The notes: a model not told the origin generated them from the sequence alone. Shown: positions 1 to 8,805, counted from the stretch's first letter. The stretch: DNA of 64,000 nt from G965215055 sp965215055 (GCA_965215055.1 OZ244046.1:1550001-1614000); one strand, 5' to 3'. Numbers and translations: made by a program.

Positions 1-1928
1 ATCGTCCAATGATGAAGTGCCAGTGTGTCCACCTTTCTGTACGGTCGGGGCCATACCAACAGTTCGTCCAGCGCGCAATTCCTGGCGAACACCTGTACCC
101 AAGGGCTCCAAACGCGCATCCACGAAAACCCCAAGTCCCCAAAACGGTAGTTGAAGTCCGGCACCGCCTCCTCCCAGGACAGGTCGGCGTATTGGATGCC
201 TCGCACGTGCAGGCTTCGCCCGGCAAAACGGTCGAGAACCCACTCCTCATCCGGGGAGCTGAAAGGCATCCAGAGGTCCGGGCCGACTCGTACGGCGTAT
301 CGCGCCAGGGCAAGCGCCTCCGAGACTGTGCGTTTTGCGGAATATATGGCGATGTTGATGCCCCGCTCTTCGAGATATCCCGGCGGCACTCGCCGATCAT
401 GGGCCATGTTGCGTTCATGATTGGCCTTGGTGACCGGGTTGCGGGCTATGGTGGCATCGGTCAGGCCGTGTTGGTCGATGACCTTCAGGTCAGGAAGATA
501 GTAGAATTGGATTCCGAGAGCGCTCCCGGCCATCAGCGCGTCCGGGGGAAACACGCCCCGTTCCATCTTCTCGTAGGACTTCCAAAATCGTAAACGCGAT
601 CTGGCGAATTCGCGGTGCTCCACGAAGGGCGAAGCGACGCCCTGTTGGACAGCCAAGCGTCGCAGGTCGTTGGAAATAGCGACGAGTATGGGCATTCCCG
701 GCGCGGCCAGCAGCCACCCTGCGTTTTCATCATCCAATTCTATATGCAGCCCGATAATGCGTTCGCGTATCGCAGCGCCCTCGAACAGCAGTGCACCCTG
801 GATTGCACTGGCGTAGAACAGCACCGGCACGAAAATGGCCACCGCGCAGGCGCGTGCGCCCAGCCCGGGAAGACGGGGACGCCAACGCCCGCCGGCCAGG
901 CGTGCACCGAGGTGCACGATCCCCACCGCCGCAGGGAACGCCAGCAACGGCCAGTAGAAGTCCAGCGGTCGATACTCGAAATGGTCCCCGCCAATCCGCA
1001 TCACGTAGGCCACGTGGACGCCAATCAGGAGGAGCGGCAGCGCGAACGTCCCGTCCCGGTGCGCTCGCCAGCGATTGCGTGCCGCGACGGCGGCCAGGGG
1101 AAGTATAAGGTACAGCCCTGTCTCCAGCGCTGCCGCCCACAGGTAGCGGAAGCCCGACTCGTACCAGGGGCGCACGTGCTTGGCGTAATAGGTGTTGGGC
1201 AACCACTCGCCGTAGTAGGCGTAGCGGAACAGGTAGTGCGCGGCCACCAGCACGACAAAGGGCATCGCCAGCCATGCCAGCCGCCTCCAGTCCGGCCGGG
1301 CGCGCCCGGCGTCCGCCATCGACTGAAGGGCGAACCAGCCGATGCACAAGCCTCCGATCAACAACCCTTCGGGCCGGGTGTAGGCTGCCAGTGCCAGGCT
1401 CAGTGATGCTACCACCAGCCCCCAACGCTTGGAACGCCAGAGGCTCAGGCACACCACGGCCACCACGATGAACAGGGTAAACTGCCGCGTCTCCAGCCCT
1501 CCGCCCGAGGTCCACACCGCGAAAGTGGCACTGGAGCACAGCAGGCCGAAGGCCATCCAGGCGACCAGCCACCGGTGGCGCAACTGCGGCAGGCGCACAA
1601 GCCATACGCCCAGCATGGCAACGACGCCGACGGTGCAGGCCACCGACAGCCACGGTGCCGCCTGCTCCGGGGGGATTCCAAGGACCTTCCACAGTGCGGC
1701 CAGTTCCAGCACCCACAGGAGGTTGGTGTAGCCTTCGACGTATTCGCCGGGGTTGAAGACCAGCCCGTGTCCCTCCAGCAGGTTGCGGGCGTAGCGGAAG
1801 CTGATGAAGGCGTCATCGCAGAGGAACCAGGCGACGGCGGCGAGCCCGCCCAGCAGCACCAGCCACGGCAGGAACGACAGCGCGATTCCCGCGTTCCGGA
1901 CCAGGCCCCTTTCCACAAGTCCCGTCAC
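1..1928 (-). CDS. GT-C membrane glycosyltransferase, type A copy 1 (partial at left edge)
   Basis: Runs off the left edge; the frame is open throughout the visible part. The N-terminal half is hydrophobic with many membrane segments and carries the DDAFISFRYARN acidic motif after the first helix, followed by a GEYVEGYTNLLW motif. That pattern resembles AftB-like (GT89) arabinofuranosyltransferases and other GT-C enzymes using polyprenyl-phosphate sugars. The soluble half (DLWMPF, DEEWVLDRF) matches the three other type A copies here but differs in many residues. Start taken as GTG at 1928, which three sister copies share; an in-frame GTG lies at 1943. It sits downstream of a short leader ORF containing a G15 tract, which may control its translation. 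The shared C-terminal module presumably lies outside the window. The donor sugar is inferred only from the DprE1/DprE2 neighbours. Confidence 0.75.
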   Translation of the reverse strand, partial: MTGLVERGLVRNAGIALSFLPWLVLLGGLAAVAWFLCDDAFISFRYARNLLEGHGLVFNPGEYVEGYTNLLWVLELAALWKVLGIPPEQAAPWLSVACTVGVVAMLGVWLVRLPQLRHRWLVAWMAFGLLCSSATFAVWTSGGGLETRQFTLFIVVAVVCLSLWRSKRWGLVVASLSLALAAYTRPEGLLIGGLCIGWFALQSMADAGRARPDWRRLAWLAMPFVVLVAAHYLFRYAYYGEWLPNTYYAKHVRPWYESGFRYLWAAALETGLYLILPLAAVAARNRWRAHRDGTFALPLLLIGVHVAYVMRIGGDHFEYRPLDFYWPLLAFPAAVGIVHLGARLAGGRWRPRLPGLGARACAVAIFVPVLFYASAIQGALLFEGAAIRERIIGLHIELDDENAGWLLAAPGMPILVAISNDLRRLAVQQGVASPFVEHREFARSRLRFWKSYEKMERGVFPPDALMAGSALGIQFYYLPDLKVIDQHGLTDATIARNPVTKANHERNMAHDRRVPPGYLEERGINIAIYSAKRTVSEALALARYAVRVGPDLWMPFSSPDEEWVLDRFAGRSLHVRGIQYADLSWEEAVPDFNYRFGDLGFSWMRVWSPWVQVFARNCALDELLVWPRPYRKVDTLALHHWT

Positions 1929-2031
1929 AGCGCGAGCCTGCACGAAAGTCCACCACCGAGGGGGGGGGGGGGGGTAGCTCTGCTTCGTTCACTACCTGCT
2001 GAACGGTATGGGTTGTGCGCTCATCATTCAC
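1813..2031 (-). CDS. Short upstream leader ORF, out of phase in this copy
   Basis: GTG start at 2031 overlaps the stop of the preceding type B gene (GTGA). It encodes a peptide starting M-N-D-E-R-T-T-H-T-V-Q-Q-V-V-N-E, then a poly-proline stretch from the C15 coding-strand tract. The same opening begins the 32-codon leader before type A copy 3 and the type C protein itself. In copies 2 and 3 the leader stops exactly on the GTGA start of the glycosyltransferase. Here the tract length throws it past that point to 1813. My translations indicate that one more base restores the GTGA stop, while two more (or one fewer) fuses the leader in frame to the glycosyltransferase. Product function unknown; likely a translational control element. 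Confidence 0.4.
   Translation of the reverse strand: MNDERTTHTVQQVVNEAELPPPPPSVVDFRAGSRCDGTCGKGPGPERGNRAVVPAVAGAAGRARRRRLVPLR
1960..1974. repeat. G15 homopolymer tract in leader ORF
   Basis: Fifteen consecutive G on the plus strand, C on the coding strand, between the conserved leader start and the start of type A copy 1. Equivalent positions elsewhere are interrupted (8657-8669, 14095-14099) or longer (21566-21586). Pure tracts of this length are prone to slipped-strand mispairing. Confidence 0.85.
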
Positions 2032-4307
2032 GGCGTGGGGCTCCCGTCGCTACCGGGGTTGGCGACGACGACAGTACCCTCCCAGAGCTGACCCTCGCCA
2101 GTGAATTGGCCGGTACGAATCTTGGCGACAGGGTAGTCCGGCAGTCTGCGCACTGTCGTGCAACGCCCACCCGCGCTCGGGTGACCTTCCATCCAGAAAT
2201 CCAGGTTGTCGAAACCGTATTGCCGACGCTCGTCGGAAAGATCACGCTCGTCAACCGGAAACACGTGCAGGAAGAACCGTGCGTCATTGTCGTCCCGGCG
2301 GCATGGCTGCCTGGAGTAGACCAGCCTTCCCCCTCTCAGCAGGTAGACGTCGAACACCGAGCTGATGATCGGTTCGCTCAACTCTATCTTGGCCACGTGC
2401 TGCACCTGGCCCGCACCGCGAGGCAACAGCATGACGGCAACGCACAGCCCGTTGCGATTTTGCTTCAATGGGGCAGTACGGAAACTGCCTGTATTCCGGC
2501 CGGCCCAGAAGACTGCGGCCAAGTCGTCCGGCGCACAATTCCTGGCAAATACCTGCGCTATCCGGGTATCGACGGTGAGTCCGACGTCCCCTTGCTGCAG
2601 GTCAAAATGCGGTTTCATTCTTTCCCAGAACCATGCATCGTTTGTCGAAAACTCGCCTGATGATACCCCGGCGGGCTCGGCTGACCAGAGTTTGAACTGC
2701 CGCAGCAGGCCGCGCCGGTTGAGATATGGAGGGCCTTCGAACAGCGTTGCATTGATGCGTTGGTTGGCGGGTCTGGTGTTGGCAAAATGGGTAATTCCAA
2801 ACTGCGGGTGAAGCTTGGCCGCGCGTCCTTCACTTATAGCCCGCATGTAGTCGTAGGAATTCACCAGGCCATCCAGGTTCACCACTGGAAAACGAGAGAA
2901 GTATCCGATGACGCCGGCGGACCATGACCCGATTATGCTGTCTTCGGGGAGCACGCGGTTCATCACCTGCGTGCCCAGGTAGTTGGTGAAATCCTCGCGA
3001 TGTTGAGGGTGCCTGCTTATCTGGTCAACGTATTGGAACGGGGTGAAGCCGTAGCCTGTGTTGAACAGCAGGAAAACCGCGCCGGCGGCAATGACCGTCG
3101 CACTGAGAATGTTCGCCATGCGGCTGGACCGGAGCGCAACAAGGCGGCGGATGACGTGCACTGCCACCGCGCACGCGAGGGGCACCAGCAAGGCCATCAC
3201 CAGGTACGCCGGGACGTAATACCATGAAGGAAATAAACTGTCCGGGTGCTTCATCAGGACGTGCTGTGCGAACATGGCGAGATGGCCGGCCGCCACGCCG
3301 GATACCCCCACCAGGAAGGCCAGCAGCAACCAGTCGTCCCGGCTGCGGGAACGGCGGGCGGACCACCAGGCCAGCAGAAGGCAGGCACAGACACCCAGCG
3401 CGACCAGCAACTCCCAGTCGAAGATACGAAGCTGCAATATGTCCTGAAAGTTCTGCAGGAAGCTGTAGCCGCCTTCCTGTTCCCAACGCTGGCGGGACCA
3501 CTCCTGTTTGATAGCACCGCTCACCGGCACGGTACCACCGAAGACGAGTCGATTATAGGCGAAGTATACGAGGACACCGGCGACTGCCCCGAACAATGAC
3601 GGCAGGGCTTTGAGAGTGGGTATGGAATGAATCCGCTTCCTGAGCGACACGGGAGAGGGGGGGGAGTCTTGCCACGACCATTCCAGGAGGCACAGCGCCG
3701 CCGTCGCGGCCAGTGATATGGCGATATACTCCAGGCGCGCCCAGGGCAGGGCGAAGGCTACTGCGGCCAGTGGCCACCTCCACCGTGCCGGATTTCGCGC
3801 GAAAAGGCAGATGACCAGGATAAACAGGCCCAGCATGAACAGTGCTGTGGCGGCTTCCATTCCCTTAAACAAGCCTCTATGTTCGTAGAGCATCGGCAGC
3901 GCGGCGAACATCAGGTACCATGGCAGGCGTGCCAGCCGGGCAGCTGCGGTGATGAGGGCGACGCCCCCGGCAATGAGCATGATCTCGAACGCCCTGATGG
4001 CGAACAACGCAGTTTCCTTGTCAAAAAGCCAGTAAAACGGTGTAATGAGCAGCATCCAGATGGGGTGATAGCCGTTGGTCTGCGTGATGCCGCCGTCAAA
4101 GGTCGAAAACTTCCCCTCGGCCAGGTTGTAGGCAATTTGGAAATAGTAGAATGCGTCGTCAGGGTTTAGGTGGGTCAGGTCAACCAGGTCGAAGCGGGTG
4201 AGCATGTACCAGGCGAACCCGGCCCCGTAGGCCAGGATGCCACTGATGAACAGGGCAAACAGCGCGTTGGTTCGCGTCAACGGCACTGCCGTGCACCTAT
4301 CATTCAC
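2028..4307 (-). CDS. GT-C membrane glycosyltransferase, type B copy 1 (intact)
   Basis: 759 residues, GTG start at 4307 inside a GTGA overlap with the upstream gene. About ten hydrophobic segments lie in the first 450 residues. The GT-C acidic motif LNPDDAFYYFQIAYNL is near residue 48-63, followed by TNGYHPIW. A long soluble region ends in the shared C-terminal module (VFDVYLL, DARFFLHVFPVDERDLSDER, YGFDNLDF, RRLPDYPVAKIRTGQFTGE). The family transfers sugars from polyprenyl-phosphate donors on the outer face of the inner membrane; the specific sugar is not readable from sequence. A G8 run at 3657-3664 lies where the second type B copy has G19, and here it keeps frame. Its stop overlaps the start of the leader ORF for type A copy 1. 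Confidence 0.8.
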   Translation of the reverse strand: MNDRCTAVPLTRTNALFALFISGILAYGAGFAWYMLTRFDLVDLTHLNPDDAFYYFQIAYNLAEGKFSTFDGGITQTNGYHPIWMLLITPFYWLFDKETALFAIRAFEIMLIAGGVALITAAARLARLPWYLMFAALPMLYEHRGLFKGMEAATALFMLGLFILVICLFARNPARWRWPLAAVAFALPWARLEYIAISLAATAALCLLEWSWQDSPPSPVSLRKRIHSIPTLKALPSLFGAVAGVLVYFAYNRLVFGGTVPVSGAIKQEWSRQRWEQEGGYSFLQNFQDILQLRIFDWELLVALGVCACLLLAWWSARRSRSRDDWLLLAFLVGVSGVAAGHLAMFAQHVLMKHPDSLFPSWYYVPAYLVMALLVPLACAVAVHVIRRLVALRSSRMANILSATVIAAGAVFLLFNTGYGFTPFQYVDQISRHPQHREDFTNYLGTQVMNRVLPEDSIIGSWSAGVIGYFSRFPVVNLDGLVNSYDYMRAISEGRAAKLHPQFGITHFANTRPANQRINATLFEGPPYLNRRGLLRQFKLWSAEPAGVSSGEFSTNDAWFWERMKPHFDLQQGDVGLTVDTRIAQVFARNCAPDDLAAVFWAGRNTGSFRTAPLKQNRNGLCVAVMLLPRGAGQVQHVAKIELSEPIISSVFDVYLLRGGRLVYSRQPCRRDDNDARFFLHVFPVDERDLSDERRQYGFDNLDFWMEGHPSAGGRCTTVRRLPDYPVAKIRTGQFTGEGQLWEGTVVVANPGSDGSPTP

Positions 4308-4873
4308 GGCGAAGGCCTCCCGTCGCTACCGGGTTCGGCGACGAAAATAGCACCCTCCCAGAGTCGGTCTTCACCGGTGAATTGGCCGGTATGGATCTTG
4401 GCGACAGGGTAGTCTGGCAGTCTGTGCATCGCCTGCCGGTTCTCCAGCAGGTAGACGTCGAACACTGCGCGGATGACCGGATTGTTCACCCTCTTGATTT
4501 CTTTCAGCAAGGATGGGTCTTCAGCAACCGACAGACGAGCCACCACCGCGTACATAAGAAGCTCTGACTTCGTCCAAAACATGTCGTTGAATTCCACCAA
4601 CGGATCATCCGCGGCATTACTACGGACTCGCTCAATACTGAATCCTCTCCACGTACAGACCCCCAGGTCGCGTAGCTCCCTGACGATCTCCTCCAGCGTT
4701 GTATCGGGAAACGCATCAACAAAATCTTCGTGGTACAAGGCCCTGATGTTCTTCGGGAGATCGGAATACGCAAGGCCCATGCAATCCACCTGGCGAGCAA
4801 AGAATAAACCGCCACCCCCAAGCAATGCCGCGCCGGCCAAACCTGCGCCGTAAAGAAAGTGCCGTCGATTCAC
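4304..4873 (-). CDS. Tat-signal protein, probable small subunit of the GMC oxidoreductase, with a glycosyltransferase-type tail
   Basis: 189 residues from the GTG at 4873, which overlaps the GMC stop (GTGA). The N-terminus reads V-N-R-R-H-F-L followed by a small-residue hydrophobic stretch: a twin-arginine signal. The middle (DAFPDTTLEEIVRELRDLGV) resembles small subunits that accompany membrane GMC dehydrogenases such as the gluconate 2-dehydrogenase type, a call resting partly on position. The last 60 or so residues (VIRAVFDVYLL, HRLPDYPVAKIHTGQFTGE, ending GSDGRPSP) are the tail of the glycosyltransferase C-terminal module with its central part deleted, so the 3' end looks replaced by recombination. 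A longer frame reaching 5092 only reads the alternate phase of the poly-C tract inside the GMC gene and is not the real start. Confidence 0.6.
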   Translation of the reverse strand: MNRRHFLYGAGLAGAALLGGGGLFFARQVDCMGLAYSDLPKNIRALYHEDFVDAFPDTTLEEIVRELRDLGVCTWRGFSIERVRSNAADDPLVEFNDMFWTKSELLMYAVVARLSVAEDPSLLKEIKRVNNPVIRAVFDVYLLENRQAMHRLPDYPVAKIHTGQFTGEDRLWEGAIFVAEPGSDGRPSP

Positions 4874-6240
4874 GTTATTTCCCTCTCCGCCAGGTGGGTT
4901 GCCAGCCTCAGCGACAACGCCACGATCGTGAAGGTTGGATTGGCCGCTGCACCAGCTGGAAACAGTGAAGAGCCTGCGACGTACAGGTTCTTCACTCCGT
5001 GCACTTGACACTGCGCGTCGGTAACGGACAGCGTCGGGTCGCTTCCCATGCGAGTCGTACCCATGAAATGCCCCCCCCCCCCCCCCATCCAATTTTCACT
5101 CGTCGTGGAGCTCCCCATTCTGCCAAGGCCGGAGCGTATCAGTTGAGAATTGAGATGCCTGTAGGCCGCCTGCGTTTCCTGGGGATCGAATTTCAATGCT
5201 ACATGAGCAACCGACTGCCCCAAAAGATCCCTCTTTGGAGACCCGAGAGTCACCCTGTTACTGCTATCCGCGCTCATTTCTGCACGAACGGTCGTGTTCA
5301 TCGAGATGATATTTCTTCTCCTTCCGAGAAGGTTCTTCGACCAGGGTTGTGTCAATTTCATATTTCGTCCAACGTCAAACGTTGCCGACACCAGGCGATG
5401 CGCCTGAGAAAACTCGGAGGACAGCGCAATGGCGTGAACACCGGCGAATTGGGACACTATTTGCCGGAGCTTTTCCCCGTCCAGAATCAATGACGTATAT
5501 TTCAGAAGGTGAGGATGTTCCATAAAGTATCGACCCGTCGGAAGTTCGCTGTTTTCAGGAAGAGAAAGCTGCAACAAACGGGCATTTTGTATGCCGCCGC
5601 AGGCGAGCACGATCCTGCGTCCGAACATTTCCACCGAAGTTTGCCTGTCACCTGAAGATTCCCGGATGAAGATACTTGAGGCGGTGCCATTCTGGATGCC
5701 TATATTCGTCACCGTATGATTGAACAGCACACTGACGGTTCCGCTTTGTGTCAGCCAATCTCTGAACAAACCAGCGAAACGCGTTGGGTGATTGGATCGA
5801 TAGTATGGCTTGTAGATGATATTTGGATTATCAGGAAAGGTCTTTTCAGGAAGAATATAAGCTTCCTTCGGCAAGCTCAATATTTTCGCGGCCTGTGGAT
5901 ACCATTTGTAGAGTTCATCGTACGTGAACGGCCACTCGTGGTTCAGGAATGAACGTTTTTCCAATACCACGCACCGGCCGTTCCAAATCGAGGACGTGCC
6001 ACCAAATACTCGCTGACTGTGCCGAGTATAATAGGCCGCTGGCAAGTCACCACTGGCATCTACGATGCTGAGCTTTTGGGCGTCGCTGTCGAGGTTCGAC
6101 TGATGCCCGCTTTCTACTATCAGAGTTTTACCGGTTGCGAGTTCATCGTATTTTCGAGCCAGGGTAAGGCCTGCAGGGCCCGAGCCTACTATGATCAAGT
6201 CGTACGGGTCTCTGCTCAAGGTGCTTAAATCTATTTGCAT
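4870..6240 (-). CDS. GMC-family FAD oxidoreductase containing a homopolymer tract
   Basis: 456 residues, ATG at 6240. The N-terminal FAD-binding motif IIVGSGPAGLTLA is at residues 15-27, an FGGTSSIWNG motif follows, and the C-terminal signature MGTTRMG plus NPTFTIVALSLRLA identifies a GMC oxidoreductase (glucose-methanol-choline family, sugar or polyol dehydrogenase type). It precedes a Tat-exported partner with a 4-base overlap, as in multi-subunit periplasmic dehydrogenases. A G16 run on the coding strand encodes five glycines immediately before the conserved H-F-M-G-T-T-R-M-G block. The frame is intact now, but a one-base slip would remove the C-terminal substrate-domain motif. Codon use looks less GC-biased than in its neighbours. 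Substrate unknown; oxidation of a glycan precursor is a guess from context. Confidence 0.75.
   Translation of the reverse strand: MQIDLSTLSRDPYDLIIVGSGPAGLTLARKYDELATGKTLIVESGHQSNLDSDAQKLSIVDASGDLPAAYYTRHSQRVFGGTSSIWNGRCVVLEKRSFLNHEWPFTYDELYKWYPQAAKILSLPKEAYILPEKTFPDNPNIIYKPYYRSNHPTRFAGLFRDWLTQSGTVSVLFNHTVTNIGIQNGTASSIFIRESSGDRQTSVEMFGRRIVLACGGIQNARLLQLSLPENSELPTGRYFMEHPHLLKYTSLILDGEKLRQIVSQFAGVHAIALSSEFSQAHRLVSATFDVGRNMKLTQPWSKNLLGRRRNIISMNTTVRAEMSADSSNRVTLGSPKRDLLGQSVAHVALKFDPQETQAAYRHLNSQLIRSGLGRMGSSTTSENWMGGGGGHFMGTTRMGSDPTLSVTDAQCQVHGVKNLYVAGSSLFPAGAAANPTFTIVALSLRLATHLAEREIT
5071..5086. repeat. C16 homopolymer tract inside the GMC gene
   Basis: Sixteen C on the plus strand (G on the coding strand) encode the tail of a methionine codon plus five glycines directly upstream of the conserved GMC C-terminal motif. 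At the present length the gene is in frame. Confidence 0.85.
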
Positions 6241-6274
6241 GTGCGGCTCTTTCTTGATGCTCCACGAGGCGAAG

Positions 6275-6290
6275 TCGTCCCGAGGGACGA
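6275..6290. promoter_or_regulatory. Hairpin in the untranslated gap before the GMC gene
   Basis: The 57-base gap between type A copy 2 and the GMC start holds a perfect 7-bp inverted repeat (TCGTCCC / GGGACGA) with a two-base centre. The gap is duplicated at about 16,596-16,676, where the stem is partly kept. There is no T-run after it, so it is not an obvious terminator. Confidence 0.35.
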
Positions 6291-6297
6291 GAGAATA

Positions 6298-8640
6298 TCA
6301 TAATGGCCCTGGGCTGCGGTCCGCTGCCACGGGTGCGCCGATCTCAATGCGGCCCTCCCAGAGTCGGCCTTCACTGGTGAATTGGCCGGTATGGATCTCG
6401 GCGACAGGGTAGTCCGGCAGTCTGCGCACCGTCGCGCAGTGCTCCTTAATTCTCATGTATTCTTTCATCCGGAAATTCAGGTTGTCGAAACCGTATTGCC
6501 GACGCTCGTCAGAAAGATCACGCTCGTCAACCGGAAATACGTGCAGGAAGAACCGTGCGTCATTGTCGTCCCGGTGACATGGCTGCCTGGAGTAGAGCAG
6601 GTGCTTCCCCAGCAGGTGGACGTCGAACACCGAGTGGATAGCGACGTGGATGGCGGCTGTCCTCACCCGCTCGACCTCTTCCAGCCGGGACGGGTCATCA
6701 GCGAGCGACCAGGGCCATACCAGCAGCTCGTCCGGCGCACAATTCCTCGTGAATGCCTGCACTTGGGGCCATAAGGGAGTAGAGCGATCCATCACGAACC
6801 CCAGGTCTCCTGACCGGTAGTCGAAATCCGGAGCCGCCTTCTCCCAGGACAGGCTGGCATGGTACACGTCTCGCACGTGCAGGCTTCGTCCGGTAAAACG
6901 ATCGAGAACCCACTCCTCGTCCCGGGAGTCGAAGGGCATCCAGAGGTCCGGGCCAACCTGTACGGCATACTGCGCCCGCATGAGCGCCTTCGTTGGATTG
7001 TCTGCTGCGGAATATACGGTGATGTTGACGCCCCGCTCTTCGAGATACCCCGGCGGCGGTTCCCGATCATGGGCGATCATGCGTTCATGATTGGCCTTGG
7101 TGACCGGGTTGCGGGCCACGGTGGCATCGGTCAGGCCTTGGATGTCGATGACTTTCAGATCCGCGAGATAATAGAATTTGATTCCGAGAGCCCTCCCGCC
7201 CATCAGCGCGTCCGGGGGAAGCGCGCCCCGTTCCATGTGCTCGTAGGCCTTGTACCGTCGAAGTTGGCGTGCGGCAAATTCGCGGTGTATTGCAGAGAAT
7301 GAAGCGACGATCTGCCGGGTAGCCTGGCGTCGCAGGTCGTTGGAGATGGCGATAAGCATCGGCATTCCCGGCGCGGCCAGCAGCCACCCGGCGTTGTCGC
7401 TGTCGAGTTCTACATGCCGTTTATGCCGGTGAGAAAACCAATCGAGCCAGTCCCATGTCTCGTTGCCCTTGAGCAGCAGTGTGCCCTGGATCGCGCTGGC
7501 ATAGAACAGTACCGGCACGAAGACGGCCACCGCGCAGGGTCGTGCGCCCAGCCTGCCCAGCCCGGGAAGACGGGGGCACCAATGGCTGGCGGCCAGGCGG
7601 GCACCGAGGTGCACGATCCCCACCGCCGCAGGGAACGCCAGCAACGGCCAGTAGAAGTCCAGCGGCCGGTACTCGAAATGGTCCCCGCCAATCCGCATCA
7701 CGTAGGCCACGTGGACGCCAATCAGGAGGAGCGGCAGCGCGAACGTCCCGTCCCGGTGCGCTCGCCAGCGATTGCGCGCGGCGACGGCGGCCAGGGGAAG
7801 TATAAGGTACAGCCCTGTCTCCAGCGCTGCCGCCCACAGGTAGCGGAAGCCCGACTCGTACCAGGGGCGCACGTGCTTGGCGTAATAGGTGTTGGGCAAC
7901 CACTCGCCGTAGTAGGCGTAGCGGAACAGGTAGTGCGCGGCCACCAGCACGACAAAGGGCATCGCCAGCCATGCCAGCCGCCTCCAGTCCGGCCGGGCGC
8001 GCCCGGCGTCCGCCATCGACTGAAGGGCGAACCAGCCGATGCACAAGCCTCCGATCAACAACCCTTCGGGCCGGGTCCAGGCTGCCAGTGCCAGGCTCAG
8101 CGATGCCGCCGCCAGGCCCCAACGCCTGGTGCGCCAGAGGCTCAGGCACACCACGGCCACCACGATGAACAGGGTAAACTGCCGCGTCTCCAGCCCTCCG
8201 CCCGAGGTCCACACCGCGAAGGTGGCACTGGAGCACAGCAGGCCGAAGGCCATCCAGGCGACCAGCCACCGGTGGCGCAACTGCGGCAGGCGCACAAGCC
8301 ATACGCCCAGCATGGCAACGACGCCGACGGTGCAGGCCACCGACAGCCACGGTGCCGCCTGCTCCGGGGGGATTCCAAGGACCTTCCACAGTGCGGCCAG
8401 TTCCAGCACCCACAGGAGGTTGGTGTAGCCTTCGACGTATTCGCCGGGGTTGAAGACCAGCCCGTGTCCCTCCAGCAGGTTGCGGGCGTAGCGGAAGCTG
8501 ATGAAGGCGTCATCGCAGAGGAACCAGGCGACGGTGGCGAGCCCGCCCAGCAGCGCCAGCCATGGCAGGAACGACAGCGCGATTCCCGCGTTCCGGACCA
8601 AGCCCCTTGCCGCAAGTCCCGTCACAGCGCGAGCCTGCAC
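6298..8640 (-). CDS. GT-C membrane glycosyltransferase, type A copy 2
   Basis: 780 residues from the GTG at 8640; the sister-copy start equivalent is the GTG at 8625. DDAFISFRYARN is at residues 43-54 after one hydrophobic segment, followed by GEYVEGYTNLLW and multiple membrane segments to about residue 400. Then comes a soluble domain and the shared C-terminal module (RFFLHVFPVDERDLSDER, YGFDNLNF, RRLPDYPVAEIHTGQFTSE). From 6707 to about 8656 the DNA is almost identical to type A copy 3. Relative to copy 3 it lacks roughly 30 residues after DELLVWPWS, an in-frame deletion. The C-terminus ends PVAADRSPGPL, a variant shared with the type C protein rather than with copies 3 and 4. Function inferred as polyprenyl-linked sugar transfer at the membrane; acceptor unknown. 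Confidence 0.8.
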   Translation of the reverse strand: MQARAVTGLAARGLVRNAGIALSFLPWLALLGGLATVAWFLCDDAFISFRYARNLLEGHGLVFNPGEYVEGYTNLLWVLELAALWKVLGIPPEQAAPWLSVACTVGVVAMLGVWLVRLPQLRHRWLVAWMAFGLLCSSATFAVWTSGGGLETRQFTLFIVVAVVCLSLWRTRRWGLAAASLSLALAAWTRPEGLLIGGLCIGWFALQSMADAGRARPDWRRLAWLAMPFVVLVAAHYLFRYAYYGEWLPNTYYAKHVRPWYESGFRYLWAAALETGLYLILPLAAVAARNRWRAHRDGTFALPLLLIGVHVAYVMRIGGDHFEYRPLDFYWPLLAFPAAVGIVHLGARLAASHWCPRLPGLGRLGARPCAVAVFVPVLFYASAIQGTLLLKGNETWDWLDWFSHRHKRHVELDSDNAGWLLAAPGMPMLIAISNDLRRQATRQIVASFSAIHREFAARQLRRYKAYEHMERGALPPDALMGGRALGIKFYYLADLKVIDIQGLTDATVARNPVTKANHERMIAHDREPPPGYLEERGVNITVYSAADNPTKALMRAQYAVQVGPDLWMPFDSRDEEWVLDRFTGRSLHVRDVYHASLSWEKAAPDFDYRSGDLGFVMDRSTPLWPQVQAFTRNCAPDELLVWPWSLADDPSRLEEVERVRTAAIHVAIHSVFDVHLLGKHLLYSRQPCHRDDNDARFFLHVFPVDERDLSDERRQYGFDNLNFRMKEYMRIKEHCATVRRLPDYPVAEIHTGQFTSEGRLWEGRIEIGAPVAADRSPGPL

Positions 8641-8656
8641 GAAAGTCTACCACCGA
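6707..8656. repeat. 1.95-kb direct repeat, unit 1
   Basis: Nearly identical to 12143-14092 at a constant offset of 5,436 bases, covering most of type A copies 2 and 3. Only scattered differences are visible, which points to recent duplication or gene conversion. About 930 bases of the same N-terminal half recur at 1000-1930 (offset 6,697) and, more diverged, at about 15,600-16,540. Confidence 0.85.
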
Positions 8657-8804
8657 GGGGGAGGGGGGGTAGCTCTGCTTCGTTCACTACCTGCTGAACG
8701 GTATGGGGTCCATGGTGGTGGTCCGGGCAACGTACCGTGTCGGCGTACACCTGCCCAGGGCCGTTTTCCGGTTCAGCGCCTTCGAGACGACGAGAGGGCT
8801 TCAC
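8622..8804 (-). CDS. Short leader ORF coupled to type A copy 2
   Basis: 60 codons from a GTG at 8804, beginning just after the SDR stop. Its second half repeats the leader block H-T-V-Q-Q-V-V-N-E-A-E-L-P-P-L-P-L-G-G and it ends R-L-A-L-stop. The TGA overlaps the GTG of the conserved glycosyltransferase start (GTGA). The G tract is interrupted (G5-A-G7), which should make this copy stable. A coding role for the peptide is doubtful; translational coupling is the simplest reading. Confidence 0.4.
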   Translation of the reverse strand: MKPSRRLEGAEPENGPGQVYADTVRCPDHHHGPHTVQQVVNEAELPPLPLGGRLSCRLAL

Positions 8805-8805
8805 G

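Noticed and set aside
4874..5092. N-terminal extension of the Tat protein containing a glycine run
   Set aside because: It only reads the GMC gene in the wrong frame through the poly-C tract; the GTG at 4873 gives a proper twin-arginine signal and a 4-base overlap.
7414..8697. Long plus-strand ORF (about 427 codons) opposite type A copy 2, with matching ones at 12850-14127 and 14594-15979
   Set aside because: Shadow frames of the GC-rich minus-strand glycosyltransferases; His/Gln/Arg-rich composition with no recognisable domain, and their similarity just follows the duplicated DNA.
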